NCBI RefSeq assembly: GCF_026341035.1
Contig: NZ_JAPEOQ010000002.1
Span: forward strand, 558,001 to 622,000
DNA: 64,000 bases
Source: Streptomyces sp. NBC_01016
GTDB taxonomy: Bacteria; Actinomycetota; Actinomycetes; Streptomycetales; Streptomycetaceae
Direction of reading: 5' to 3'
A model generated the notes under the pieces. It worked only from the letters and a program-made list of their open reading frames with translations, made no database searches and was not told where the DNA came from. Within the stretch, counting starts at the first letter, position 1. Each line of letters begins with the position of its first letter. The translations under genes were made by a program, and so were the position numbers. Positions 8,763 to 16,078 of this stretch are shown here, piece after piece.

Positions 8763-9389
8763 ATGACGCACATCGAACGGGCACAGGCGGACGGCGTCGA
8801 CAAGGGGGTCGCGGTGGATCCTACGGTGGGGCGTGAGACGGATCGCGGGACGGGCCGCCGGATGGGCCGTGAGGTTGATCCCACGGTGGGCCGTGAGGCG
8901 GACCCGGCGGTTGATCGCGGGGCGGGCCGTGGGGTGGACCCCGCGGTGGGCCGGCCGGCGGGCCGTGAGGTGGACCCCATGGTGGGGCGTGAGGCGGACC
9001 CCGCGGTGGATCGCGGATCGGGCCGCGGGATGGGCCGTGAGGTTGACCCGATGGTGGGCCGTGAGGCGGGCCCCGTGGCGGGTGGCCAGGCCGGTCCCGA
9101 GCACGGAACACGTGCCGGGCGGCGCTCCGGCCTCGTCCCGGCGGGCGAGCGCGATGAACTCGAAGGCCGCCTGCGGCACGCGCTCACCGGCTTCGTCGAC
9201 GAGCCGCGCGCAGCAGTGGAGGAGGCCGACCACGTCCTGGAGGACCTGACGGCCCGGCTCACGGAAACCCTCGCGAGCCACCGCCGCACCCTGCGCACGT
9301 CCTGGCAGGGCACCCCGGACGACACGGAACAACTCCGCCAGGCCCTCCGGGATTACCGGGAGACGGCGGAGCGGCTGCTGAGCCTCTGA
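8763..9389 (+). CDS. Low-complexity repeat protein with C-terminal helical domain, second gene of operon
   Basis: A 208-residue protein. The ATG at 8763 has GGGGAG about 8 bases before it and lies 5 bases after the upstream stop. Residues ~18-115 are a degenerate repeat built from short units such as GREVDPTVGREADPAVDRG and GRGMGREVDPMVGREA. The region is rich in Gly, Arg, Asp and Val, and disorder is likely. Residues ~120-208 form a helical domain (ERDELEGRLRHALTGFVDEP, VEEADHVLEDLTARL, then ALRDYRETAERLLSL). In related Streptomyces operons the second protein is, from memory, essentially this helical domain alone. The repeat block therefore looks like an expansion specific to this strain. 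Function is unknown. Confidence 0.72.
   Translation: MTHIERAQADGVDKGVAVDPTVGRETDRGTGRRMGREVDPTVGREADPAVDRGAGRGVDPAVGRPAGREVDPMVGREADPAVDRGSGRGMGREVDPMVGREAGPVAGGQAGPEHGTRAGRRSGLVPAGERDELEGRLRHALTGFVDEPRAAVEEADHVLEDLTARLTETLASHRRTLRTSWQGTPDDTEQLRQALRDYRETAERLLSL
8823..9082. repeat. In-frame degenerate tandem repeat inside the 8763 gene
   Basis: About 260 bp made of imperfect copies of gggccgtgaggtggacc/cggtggg-type units. Two long near-copies correspond to protein segments beginning GREVDPTVGREADPAVDRG and GREVDPMVGREADPAVDRG. Length is always a multiple of three, so copy-number change would keep the frame. This is typical of a minisatellite. Confidence 0.7.
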
Positions 9390-9490
9390 GGCCTGGCGCC
9401 TCGGGGGACCGGTCGCACCGGTCACCCGGGAGCTGCCCGCGGCCCGGTTGCACGGGCCCATCCGGCCCGGTCACCCCGGGGACATCCGGC

Positions 9491-9537
9491 CCGGCTACCC
9501 CGGTCCCGGGCCGGATGCCCGGGACCGGGGTAGCCGG
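9491..9537. terminator. Very strong hairpin (21-bp perfect stem) after the 8104-8763 operon
   Basis: CCGGCTACCCCGGTCCCGGGC at 9491-9511 is repeated as its exact reverse complement at 9517-9537 with a 5-base loop. It lies ~100 bp after the operon stop and has no T-run, as is common in Streptomyces. A second stem (ggctcccgcc...ggcgggagcc) follows near 9602-9640. The whole interval 9390-9693 contains only such hairpins and no gene. Confidence 0.75.
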
Positions 9538-9693
9538 TGGATGAGTCCGGACACAGGGCGGCCCCACCTCTCGGTAGGAGCCTCGGCCGGCCGGCTGGCC
9601 CCGGCTCCCGCCGAGGCCGCCCTTCGGGGCGGGAGCCCTCGGAGGGGGCGGGTGGGAGGTGGGCGAGGGCGCCGGCCCACCGCGCCGGAGGTG

Positions 9694-10014
9694 TTACGCC
9701 GACTTGGGGGATGCCTGCTGGACGACCTCGAAGGACCACACCGCGGCGCTGCTCGACGCCGGCTTCGGGCGGTCGCCGCCGCCCTGGTGGGCCGCCTTCA
9801 TCGGGCCCTCCATCCAGGCCTGGAACGACTCCTCGTCACGCCACCGCGTGTACACCAGGTAGTCGTCAGTTCCTTCGATGGGACGGAGAAGCTCGAACCA
9901 TTCGAAGCCGTCGGAGTTCTCGACGGCGCCGGCGCGCGATGCGAAGCGCTTCTCCAGGGTTTCCCGCTGCTCGGCGGGAACGGTCAGCACATTAGTTGTT
10001 GTCAAGCCATGCAC
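9694..10014 (-). CDS. MhuD/IsdG-type haem-degrading monooxygenase, N-terminus replaced by element sequence
   Basis: A 106-residue ABM-fold protein. Catalytic residues of the IsdG/MhuD family are at the expected places: Asn8 (TTNVLTVP), Trp67 (EESFQAWMEGP) and His76 (MKAAHQGGG). The Trp-His spacing of nine matches mycobacterial MhuD. The segments LEKRFASRAGAVENSDGF and FELLRPI also match MhuD as remembered. The family opens haem to release iron. The first seven residues come from the inserted element. The original start lies 10 kb away at 20004 and reads MSIVKI. The GTG at 10014 has GCAGGGGG about 10 bases upstream, so a functional protein may still be made. It would be under element or read-through transcription. 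Confidence 0.82.
   Translation of the reverse strand: MHGLTTTNVLTVPAEQRETLEKRFASRAGAVENSDGFEWFELLRPIEGTDDYLVYTRWRDEESFQAWMEGPMKAAHQGGGDRPKPASSSAAVWSFEVVQQASPKSA
9982..10006. other. Inferred left attachment junction (attL)
   Basis: On the minus strand the sequence passes from element (GGCTTGACAACAACT) to host codons (AATGTGCTGACCGTTCC). The likely crossover dinucleotide is AA (TT on plus, 9992-9993), shared with the other end. The position is inferred from the gene split, not from a long direct repeat. That is normal for large serine integrases. Confidence 0.6.
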
Positions 10015-10079
10015 ATAGAAAAACCCCCTGCCGCGGGACCGGGGGTGTCTCCGCGACAGGGGGTGTTCGGGGCGGGAGG

Positions 10080-10310
10080 TCAGTCCTCCCTGGTTACGCG
10101 CGCATGGTCTGTGACCACTCGCCTGAAGAGATCATGGCCTGTGCGGCCCGTGTGCTCCAGGCACCACTCTTGGGTCGCATCCTGGGCGTCCTGGGGGCCG
10201 GAGCCGGCTCCGCATCCGTCGTGAACGCAGGACGCCTCAAAGACGTACCCGCCCTCCTCCAGGTGCCGGATCGTGTGGTTGACGTAGCGGTACTGACTGC
10301 GCATGGTCAC
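10080..10310 (-). CDS. Small DUF7848-like protein of the element
   Basis: A 76-residue protein. The GTG at 10310 overlaps the upstream stop by four bases (GTGA), showing translational coupling. The protein has Cys/His-rich spacing (EASCVHDGCGAG, EWCLEHTGRTGHDLFRRV). It resembles small actinobacterial proteins with a C-x4-C knuckle followed by a W-x(2-3)-HTGR-x-x-H motif, which are common in Streptomyces mobile elements and regulatory clusters. It probably binds zinc. It is the last gene before the left end of the element. Confidence 0.65.
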   Translation of the reverse strand: MTMRSQYRYVNHTIRHLEEGGYVFEASCVHDGCGAGSGPQDAQDATQEWCLEHTGRTGHDLFRRVVTDHARVTRED

Positions 10311-10705
10311 TCTTCCGGCGGTGGCGTCTCTTCAGATGCGTCGGAGTCGACCTTCGTTAACCGCTGGCCGCGGGACTCTGCGACCCGGACCACTTCGGTC
10401 AGGCACTCCACCAGACGGATACCCGCGTATTCGATCTCAGCGCGCGTCGACAGTGGGTCGGTCAGCGCGCTCTGTGCGGACGCCAGCATCGCCTTCGCTA
10501 CTTCGATCTGGGACGCCTCCATGGTGTCGGCCATGCGCGAAACGTATCCGTCCGGCGCCGCGTCACTCAGGAACCAGCACGGCTTACCCGTGTCCGTGGT
10601 CCAGGGGAGGAGCCGGGGGCGGGCCCTGAGGCTGACGGCCAGGCCCGCGCTCTTCGGTTGGTCGGTGTCCGCTCTCGTGGCTTGCTGATCGACTGGCCTG
10701 GTCAT
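10307..10705 (-). CDS. Hypothetical element protein, 132 aa
   Basis: The ATG at 10705 is preceded by GGAGGAGTCGGGG. Residues 1-40 are polar; a tryptophan/proline stretch (LLPWTTDTGKPCWFLSDAA) is followed by a helical region (MEASQIEVAKAMLASAQSAL, then EIEYAGIRLVECLTEVVRV) and an acidic Pro-rich end. No family is recognised. It is divergent from the XRE regulator across a 104-bp intergenic region and overlaps the next gene by GTGA. The layout suggests a small operon repressed or activated by the neighbouring regulator. Confidence 0.65.
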   Translation of the reverse strand: MTRPVDQQATRADTDQPKSAGLAVSLRARPRLLPWTTDTGKPCWFLSDAAPDGYVSRMADTMEASQIEVAKAMLASAQSALTDPLSTRAEIEYAGIRLVECLTEVVRVAESRGQRLTKVDSDASEETPPPEE

Positions 10706-10809
10706 CCCCGACTCCTCCGCTTCACCCTCACTGATGGCTCCAGCGTCGGACCGGGGACGATCTGGGACTAGCGGCCTCCTGTAGGCCAACTGTCGGCCAG
10801 ACTGGGCGT

Positions 10810-12027
10810 ATGAGCCTTGCCATCGGGGCCAACATTCGGCGTCTGCGCACCGCGCGGGAGTGGAGCCAGGCACGCCTGGCGCGCGAAGTGTGCCTAGCTG
10901 CCCGCGTCCAGGGAGACCCTGTCGGGCGCCAGGAGGTCAGCCGGTGGGAGACCGGGAAGCGCAAGCCGCGTGAATGGCTCCCGTTCATCGCTGCGGCCCT
11001 CGGCGTGCCTGTGGAGGAGCTCCGGACGCCGGCAGCCCCAGCCGAACCTCCGTTGCCGACGCTGGCCGACTTCCTGCCCGAAGGAGACCCGTTGAGCCCT
11101 CTGGAAGGCAGCCCTGGGCGCCGGATTGGCATAGGCGAAGTCGGAGACCTACAGCAGCGCGTTCACGGCCTCAGGCTGGCCGATGACGTCCTGGCGGGCG
11201 GTGACCTGATCCGGCCAGCGCTTCGTGACCTCCGGCGGGCCGTGAAGCTGTACCGGGAAGGCTCGTTCAGTGGCGACGTGGGGCGCCAACTCCTCCGCCA
11301 GATTGGCGAGTTGGCTCAGATCTCCGGCTGGATCGCCAGTGACGCCGGACAGCACGACGAAGCCGAACGCATCTATCGCCTGGGGATCAGCGCGGCCCGC
11401 CAGGCGGAGGACTACACGCTGGCGGGGAACATCGCCGGTTCGCTCGCGTATCAGTACGCAAACACTGGCCGTGAAGCCGAAGGCGTGACACTGGCGCAAG
11501 CCGCACTGAACGACGCTGGCAGCGACGCACCCCCGAAGGCCCGCGCCCTGTATCTCGACCGCGTGGCCTGGGCCCACACGAAGGCCGGAGGAGTCGAGCA
11601 CGGGCAGGCGGCCATGCGCGCGCTGGGGGAAGCCGGACAGGCACTCAGTGAAGACGACCCAGGGGCGGAGTCACCCGCGTACCTGTACTGGGTTGACGGC
11701 GGGGAACTCCGCGTCATGGAGTCCAGGGTCTACACGGAACTCCACAGGCCGCTACGCGCCGTGCCGTTGCTCCGGGAGGTCCTCGGCGGCTACGACGCGA
11801 CACACGCCCGCGAACTGGCCCTGTACCTGTCCTGGCTGGCCGTGGCGCTCGCCGACGCTAACGAACCCGAGGAGGCCGCCGCGGTTGCGGAGCGCGTGGT
11901 CAGCCTGTCCTCTGACGTTGCGTCGGAGCGGACAGCGGAGCGTGTCCGGGTCGTCCTGCGCCGGCTGAAGGAGTACGCCGAAGTGCCGGAGGTGGCCGCA
12001 GTCCTGGCCAACCACCAGGCAGCGTGA
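10810..12027 (+). CDS. XRE-family HTH regulator with TPR-like C-terminal domain
   Basis: A 405-residue protein. Residues 5-65 are a classic XRE helix-turn-helix (IGANIRRLRTAREWSQARLA, then VGRQEVSRWETGKRKPREW). Residues ~110-400 are a tandem helical-hairpin array (AEEAERIYRLGISAAR-like, LYLDRVAWAHTKAG, ARELALYLSWLAVALADANE) of the TPR type found in Streptomyces regulators that sense a peptide or partner protein. It is one of only two plus-strand genes in the element and faces away from the 10705 operon, so it probably controls the lysogeny-like state. No good ribosome binding site is seen before the ATG at 10810, so the transcript may be leaderless. A stem (aagggcc...ggccctt) follows the stop. 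Confidence 0.85.
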   Translation: MSLAIGANIRRLRTAREWSQARLAREVCLAARVQGDPVGRQEVSRWETGKRKPREWLPFIAAALGVPVEELRTPAAPAEPPLPTLADFLPEGDPLSPLEGSPGRRIGIGEVGDLQQRVHGLRLADDVLAGGDLIRPALRDLRRAVKLYREGSFSGDVGRQLLRQIGELAQISGWIASDAGQHDEAERIYRLGISAARQAEDYTLAGNIAGSLAYQYANTGREAEGVTLAQAALNDAGSDAPPKARALYLDRVAWAHTKAGGVEHGQAAMRALGEAGQALSEDDPGAESPAYLYWVDGGELRVMESRVYTELHRPLRAVPLLREVLGGYDATHARELALYLSWLAVALADANEPEEAAAVAERVVSLSSDVASERTAERVRVVLRRLKEYAEVPEVAAVLANHQAA

Positions 12028-12048
12028 CGGGCAAGCGCGGTCAGCCAC

Positions 12049-12330
12049 GCGGACAGTGCGGACACACGAAGAAAGGGCCCCCGGCCACTCCCGGACAGGA
12101 GCGGACAGAGGCCCTTCAGGGTGGCCGGACAGGCGGGCAGGGTGGCCACGGACGGTCAGAGGTGCGGACAGGCCCGGACGGCTGGCCGGACAGCGGCGGA
12201 CACGCGGCCAGCGCCGACCGGCCAGGAGTTGGACCAGGCGGACGTCGTCGACCACTGTCCACACTGCCTGACCTGGGCGTCTACCTTCGCTGTCCGTCAA
12301 CGGTCCGCACGGACCAGACAGGCGGACAGG
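12049..12330. repeat. Cluster of nine CGGACA repeats
   Basis: CGGACA occurs nine times, mostly as CGGACAG or CGGACAC, between 12049 and 12330, with several CGGAC-only variants between them. Spacing is irregular (8-60 bp). The stretch follows the XRE gene. It could be an iteron-like protein-binding region, a replication or packaging signal, or repetitive coding remnants. Confidence 0.5.
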
Positions 12331-12446
12331 CGGAGCCAGCGTTCACGGACTGGGCGGTCACGCCACTTGCTGGCGGCGGCCAGGTTCCAGCGGAGGGCGG
12401 TCACGTTGGCCAGGGCGGCGGCCACGCCGGGGGACAGGGCGGTCAC
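12297..12446 (-). CDS. Putative 49-aa element protein
   Basis: The GTG at 12446 overlaps the stop of the 12443 gene by four bases (GTGA), the same arrangement as its upstream neighbours. The product is helical and basic (VAAALANVTALRWNLAAASK, then RERWLRLSACLV). No family is recognised. The 3' end reaches the CGGACA-rich region. Support rests on the coupling alone. Confidence 0.4.
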   Translation of the reverse strand: MTALSPGVAAALANVTALRWNLAAASKWRDRPVRERWLRLSACLVRADR

Positions 12447-12622
12447 TCTGGGACGTCCTCCAAGCGGCAGCGAAGGCACGGTGAGCCGGGGGCCATTCCG
12501 AAGTCATGGCGTGAGCAGATTGACCAGCCTGGTTCGCTGTCAGACCAGGGGCCGGAGCGCGGGCGCGGATGCTTCGGCGCGGTCCCCGCGGCCAGGGCAA
12601 GGGCACGTCGGCGGGCACTCAT
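12443..12622 (-). CDS. Putative 59-aa Cys/His-rich element protein
   Basis: The ATG at 12622 overlaps the terminase-like gene's stop as ATGA. The basic N-terminus (MSARRRALALAAG) leads to a C-terminal Cys/His cluster, WSICSRHDFGMAPGSPCLRC, a probable zinc knuckle. No family is recognised. Small HNH- or zinc-finger-like proteins often sit next to terminase genes in actinophages, but the HNH residues are not complete here. Confidence 0.5.
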   Translation of the reverse strand: MSARRRALALAAGTAPKHPRPRSGPWSDSEPGWSICSRHDFGMAPGSPCLRCRLEDVPE

Positions 12623-12966
12623 GTGGGCCACCCAGGGAGGCGGAAGCCAGCGCCGGCCAGCGCCTGGGGAGTCAGGAGGAGGTCCGCCAGGAGGCGCCGG
12701 TACTCCGTGATCTGCGCGGCCTGGAGGGTGCCCTTCGACTGGGCGGCTTCCAGGTCAATGACCAGGGCGACAGCGCCAGTCTGGGAGTCGTCGTACAGGT
12801 TCGCGGCGGGCCCGGACCAGATGCTGGACCAGCGTTCACGCTGCCAGTCAGCCCAATGTCCACGGTTCGGCGGGACGTCAGGCACGGGAGCGGCGCACTC
12901 CGCGGGGAGTTCCACGGCCCTGGGGCCGCCCCACCGGCCGCGCCGGAGGTTCTGTTCGTTGGCCAC
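12619..12966 (-). CDS. Probable phage terminase small subunit (P27-like)
   Basis: A 115-residue protein. The GTG at 12966 has GGAGG five bases upstream and is preferred to a TTG twelve bases earlier. The pattern PPNRGHWADWQRERW...LYDDSQTGAVALVIDLE...AAQITEYRRLLADLLLTPQ...AGFRLPG resembles P27/Mu-type terminase small subunits. These have a W-x-x-x-x-W helix, a central helical hairpin and a terminal helix. If correct, it would recognise the packaging site of the element or a helper phage. No large terminase subunit is present. The call is by pattern only. Confidence 0.5.
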   Translation of the reverse strand: MANEQNLRRGRWGGPRAVELPAECAAPVPDVPPNRGHWADWQRERWSSIWSGPAANLYDDSQTGAVALVIDLEAAQSKGTLQAAQITEYRRLLADLLLTPQALAGAGFRLPGWPT

Positions 12967-13288
12967 GGGGGCCTCCAATCGTGGGGTTGTGAGGTGGGGT
13001 GCGGGTGACGCAGCGTGATCCTTGCCGGATCTTCGCCCGAGCGGACCAGGCAGAGCGCTCCCCCGCGTTCTTCGTCCCCTAGCCGGCAGGGGGCACCCCC
13101 CAGGCCCCTAGGGCCTCTGACCTGCGGAAATGCATACGCAAGCCGCTGGCCTGGGGCTATGTCGAAGAGTGACGGTCGAGAGTTGCGGCGTCGAAGATGT
13201 GGGAGACCTAGGCTGATAGGCCGACGTCCGAGCAACGCGCTACGGAGGCACCGTCATCATTCATGAGCGTGACTGCCCGCTGTACTCA
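12967..13288. other. Intergenic region inside the element (divergent promoters)
   Basis: This 322-bp stretch separates the minus-strand terminase-like gene from the plus-strand 13289 gene. It contains short palindromes (ggcagggggcaccccccagg; aggcccctagggcct) and a GGAGG at 13244-13248 but no convincing gene. Confidence 0.5.
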
Positions 13289-13519
13289 GTGCATTGGCTG
13301 CGCGAAGCCGTGGCTGCTGTCGGGAACCTGACCCATGAGAACCCTGACTCATTCGCACACCGTGAGAACGCTGAGGCGTTGGCGGACACCCTGGCCCGCT
13401 TCGCTGAGCAAGACGACTGGGAGAGCGTCACACTGAAGGACATCGCGGAGCATGCCACCACGATGAACCAGGAGAACTTCAGGGGGAGTTGTACGTGCGG
13501 AGCATCCGACCGCCCCTAG
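13289..13519 (+). CDS. Hypothetical small element protein (start uncertain)
   Basis: A 76-residue product from the GTG at 13289. The same frame is open back to 13217. A perfect GGAGG (13244-13248) lies 7-10 bases before in-frame ATC (13256) and ATT (13259) codons, so a non-canonical start giving 86-87 residues is possible. The product is acidic and helical (FAHRENAEALADTLARFAEQ, DDWESVTLKDIAEHATTMN). No family is recognised. It is the second plus-strand gene of the element and is convergent with the 13579 gene. Confidence 0.5.
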   Translation: MHWLREAVAAVGNLTHENPDSFAHRENAEALADTLARFAEQDDWESVTLKDIAEHATTMNQENFRGSCTCGASDRP

Positions 13520-13578
13520 GTGGGGTCGCTGAATGCGGCTTCTGACGCGCGGTCCGGGGTCGCAGTAAGGCCGTCGGG

Positions 13579-13719
13579 TCAGGAGCCGTCAGCGGGCAGT
13601 ACCAGGCCCGTACGGAGCGACGTAGCGGCGGCATCGTCGTCCACGTCGAACTCCTGGCCTTCGCGGTACTCCTGGCCGTTCAGGATGAGCCGGCGGGCGG
13701 CTCCTACGCGGAGTCTCAC
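13579..13719 (-). CDS. Small 46-aa element protein
   Basis: The GTG at 13719 overlaps the previous stop as GTGA. The product begins VRLRVGAARRLILNGQEYRE and ends acidic (GQEFDVDDDAAATSLRTGLV). It looks like a small beta-rich domain. Similar short proteins are common in phage tail/head-completion regions, but no assignment is possible. It is the last gene of the overlapping minus-strand series that begins at 14866. Confidence 0.5.
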   Translation of the reverse strand: MRLRVGAARRLILNGQEYREGQEFDVDDDAAATSLRTGLVLPADGS

Positions 13720-13832
13720 GGGCGTCTCCGCCGTCGCGAACGCCGGATGCGGGCCCACTCCATGGCGTGAAACAGGCAGCGGTCCAGGGTGCCTGTGGGG
13801 ACGTCGCAGTGAGGATGCCAGCAGGTGTTCAC
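13716..13832 (-). CDS. Small 38-aa Cys/His-rich element protein
   Basis: The GTG at 13832 is preceded by AAAGGAGG at ideal distance, one of the best ribosome binding sites in the element. The product has a C-W-H-P-H-C core (VNTCWHPHCDVPTGTLDRCL) and a very basic tail (RIRRSRRRRRP). This suggests a nucleic-acid-binding zinc knuckle. Its stop overlaps the start of the next gene by four bases. Confidence 0.55.
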   Translation of the reverse strand: MNTCWHPHCDVPTGTLDRCLFHAMEWARIRRSRRRRRP

Positions 13833-13901
13833 GGAGCCTCCTTTCAGGAACCTGAAGGGGGCCCAGGTGGCGTCAACTACCTGAGCTCTGAAGGGGGTTG
13901 G

Positions 13902-14063
13902 TCAGCGCTTGTCCAGGTCGAAGCTGTCGAGTCTCGGCCGGTACAGGTAGGCCGCCCGTGCCGACACGGGAAGTGCTGCGATCACGTCAGCGCGCTCAGC
14001 GTCGGAGAGGTCGGCCCACTCGCGCTGTGTCCAGCCGATCGGCGGGAACCGGTAGGAAGTCAC
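13902..14063 (-). CDS. Small 53-aa element protein
   Basis: The GTG at 14063 overlaps the 14060 gene stop as GTGA. The product reads VTSYRFPPIGWTQREWADLS then ERADVIAALPVSARAAYLY. It is a compact amphipathic protein with two tryptophans and no recognised family. The overlap and the Streptomyces-like third-position GC support it being a gene. Confidence 0.55.
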   Translation of the reverse strand: MTSYRFPPIGWTQREWADLSDAERADVIAALPVSARAAYLYRPRLDSFDLDKR

Positions 14064-14866
14064 GCGGCCGCCGCCTCCTGGTCGATGTACTCGACCGCAC
14101 CGGAGTGGACCAGCGCCGCCGCCTGGTCGGCGTCCAGCTCCAAGACGCTGCCGTTCGTGGTCGACCGAACCGCGACCTTCGGGCCAGGGCCACGAACAGC
14201 GCCGTACGACTCGTCAATGACCCTGACTTCAGCGGCTCCACGGTCGACAGGGTTGCCGTAGACGTCGACTGCCAGGCCCCCGGAGGCTTGCGTGGGTGTG
14301 GCCTCCTGGCGCTCCACGAAGTCCGTCCGCAGACCCAGCTTTGACCAGTCCGTGACCCAGGAACGGAGGGTCAGCTTCGCGCCGTAGCGCTGCCTGGCCG
14401 CGTCGGCCTCCCGCTGGAGCTTGATGTATTCCTCCGCTGCGGTGGCTACGTCCGGCTCCACCAAGGCCGCGATGGCTGGGAGTTCACGGCGGACAGCGGC
14501 GACCAAGGCGCGGTCAGCCGTCATGGCCGCGTCTCGGAGGGCCCGCAGTGCGCCGATGATCCGGGGCCGCTTCGTCTCGGCGTCCTCCATGGCGGAGGGG
14601 ACGCTGAGCGGGTCCTGGCCGTCCACGATCGCAGCGCGGCCAGCCGCTTCGTCCTGGGCGCGGAGCATGTCCCGCCAGTTGGACTGGAGGAGTTCGGCGT
14701 GGTCGCTCTCGAAGTCCACGAAAGCGTCGTACGCCTTGTCGCGGTCGTCGACCAGCTTGTGGAGGGACTTCGGGAGGTACTTCTTCGGCGGGACGCCGGT
14801 CACGTCGGCGTAGATACCGGCGTCAGAGTTGAAGTCGGGGAGATTGAAGGGGTTGGTCTCAGTCAT
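14060..14866 (-). CDS. Largest unknown protein of the element, 268 aa helical
   Basis: The ATG at 14866 has AAAGGAG eight bases upstream. Residues 1-30 carry Asn/Pro/Asp motifs (NPFNLPDFNSDAGIYADVTG). Residues 35-175 are predicted long helices rich in Ala/Arg/Asp/Glu (LVDDRDKAYDAFVDFESDHA, EEYIKLQREADAARQRYG). The last ~80 residues are beta-rich (VYGNPVDRGAAEVRVIDESY, VLELDADQAAALVHSGAVE). The helical body followed by a beta domain is reminiscent of phage scaffolding or head-associated proteins, but no motif confirms this. It is the first gene of a coupled group with 13902. Confidence 0.7.
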   Translation of the reverse strand: MTETNPFNLPDFNSDAGIYADVTGVPPKKYLPKSLHKLVDDRDKAYDAFVDFESDHAELLQSNWRDMLRAQDEAAGRAAIVDGQDPLSVPSAMEDAETKRPRIIGALRALRDAAMTADRALVAAVRRELPAIAALVEPDVATAAEEYIKLQREADAARQRYGAKLTLRSWVTDWSKLGLRTDFVERQEATPTQASGGLAVDVYGNPVDRGAAEVRVIDESYGAVRGPGPKVAVRSTTNGSVLELDADQAAALVHSGAVEYIDQEAAAA

Positions 14867-14969
14867 GAGCGTTGCTCCTTTGTTGGCCAGAGAGGGCGCC
14901 AGGCGGTCACGCGAGGGCCTGGCGGGGCCTCCCCTGGTCCTTTGAGGTCGGGGAGGCGAAGAGGAGGTG

Positions 14970-15242
14970 TTAGGCGGCTTCGTCGCGGAGGTCGATGCCC
15001 TCGAAGTAGCTCCAGCCCTTGGGGCCGACGTTCACGCAGCGACGGAACCCAGCGGCCTTCACCAGTCGGATGAAAGAGCCCAGGGGGATTTCCGGGCAGT
15101 CGGCGTCCTGAAGGGCCGCAAGGACTGCGCCGTACAGGGCGATTGAGTCCGTGAAGCCGGCAGGGTCAGCGACAGCGACGCGGGGAAGTGCGTAGTCCAG
15201 GTTGGCCAGGTGCTCCAGGTCCCTGGGGCGGAGCGCGTCCAT
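14970..15242 (-). CDS. Hypothetical element protein, 90 aa
   Basis: The ATG at 15242 overlaps the upstream stop as ATGA. The product (LEHLANLDYALPRVAVADPA, FIRLVKAAGFRRCVNVGPKG, WSYFEGIDLRDEAA) is a mixed alpha/beta small domain without recognised family. It ends 104 bp before the ribosome binding site of the 14866 gene. Confidence 0.6.
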   Translation of the reverse strand: MDALRPRDLEHLANLDYALPRVAVADPAGFTDSIALYGAVLAALQDADCPEIPLGSFIRLVKAAGFRRCVNVGPKGWSYFEGIDLRDEAA

Positions 15243-15487
15243 CAGCGGGCCGTCTTCGCGTCGTAGAACTGAATGCGGCGCAGGTTCGCCTCCTGGGCCC
15301 TGGTCTGGGCGTCAACCAACTTGGCCAGTACCTCCAGGGCGTCCAGATCGATGTCCGTGGAGGCGGTCAGCTTCAAGGCCGTACCAGTGATGAGGTCACG
15401 GACGACCGCCCGCTGGACTGTTTCCGGTGACGGCTTGCGCGCTGGCACGTCGGCGGGGGTCGGCTCTGAAGATCGCTGGTCGTCCAC
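15242..15487 (-). CDS. Hypothetical element protein, 81 aa
   Basis: The GTG at 15487 follows GAGGAGCCCACC. The N-terminus is polar and disordered; residues 25-81 are one long helical stretch (VQRAVVRDLITGTALKLTAS, LEVLAKLVDAQTRAQEANLR). It may be a coiled-coil or DNA-binding helper. Its stop overlaps the next start. Confidence 0.6.
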   Translation of the reverse strand: MDDQRSSEPTPADVPARKPSPETVQRAVVRDLITGTALKLTASTDIDLDALEVLAKLVDAQTRAQEANLRRIQFYDAKTAR

Positions 15488-15583
15488 GGTGGGCTCCTCG
15501 AAGGGGGTGTCAGGCGCCTCACTTGAGACGGCTGGTCACCCCGCAAGGCCCGACCCCGAAGGGACGGACCAAGGGAGTCGGTG

Positions 15584-16078
15584 TCAGCGCTGGGACCGCA
15601 TGTCGTCGGTCATCAGACGCCGAAGGTCGTTCAGGACCTGTCGAGTGTTCGGCGCGTAGTCGACTCCCAAGCCGTTAGCCTCAGCGACCGCGACCGCCCA
15701 GCGGCTGGCCATCGTGCGGACCGTTGAGAACTGAACCGGGCGTCCGTCCAGGAGCCAGCCGGACGCGTCACGGCGAAGCGTGTACATCGTGAACCGATAG
15801 ACCCACAGGGCGGCTTCAGCGGCGAGTGTCTGAGACGTCGGAGCGGGCGCCAGGACAGGCTCCACGGTCACCGGCCAGTCCCGCGCCAGCTCCGCCCTGA
15901 CCGCGTTCACAGCGGCGACAGTGGCGCGCTCACCCCTGGCCCGGAGAGCCATCACGGCCATGTCCTGGATATCCAGCGGATGCGCGTGCTGGCCGTGCTG
16001 GCGCCAGCCCTGGGGCGCCTTGCGGAAGCCAGCCGCCGCGATGTCGTTCACGACAGACGTGATCAGAGGTGCGTTCAC
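15584..16078 (-). CDS. Hypothetical element protein, 164 aa
   Basis: The GTG at 16078 overlaps the preceding stop by GTGA. The product is helical with aromatic clusters (VVNDIAAAGFRKAPQGWRQH, YRFTMYTLRRDASGWLLDG, VRTMASRWAVAVAEANGL). A Trp/Arg-rich middle could contact nucleic acid, but no known domain is recognised. It is coupled to the zinc-finger gene upstream. Confidence 0.62.
   Translation of the reverse strand: MNAPLITSVVNDIAAAGFRKAPQGWRQHGQHAHPLDIQDMAVMALRARGERATVAAVNAVRAELARDWPVTVEPVLAPAPTSQTLAAEAALWVYRFTMYTLRRDASGWLLDGRPVQFSTVRTMASRWAVAVAEANGLGVDYAPNTRQVLNDLRRLMTDDMRSQR

Noticed and set aside
8820..9080. Possible CRISPR array
   Set aside because: Repeats are degenerate, in frame with a protein, and there are no constant repeats with unique spacers or cas genes.
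11752..12300. Minus-strand frame continuing from the micro-gene series (TTGA overlap) into the XRE gene
   Set aside because: It would be mostly antisense to a well-supported regulator, and the product looks random and Arg/Pro-rich.
12024..12710. Plus-strand frame rich in Gly/Gln/Arg over the CGGACA region
   Set aside because: Low-complexity translation driven by the repeats, overlapping the coupled minus-strand genes; no ribosome binding site.
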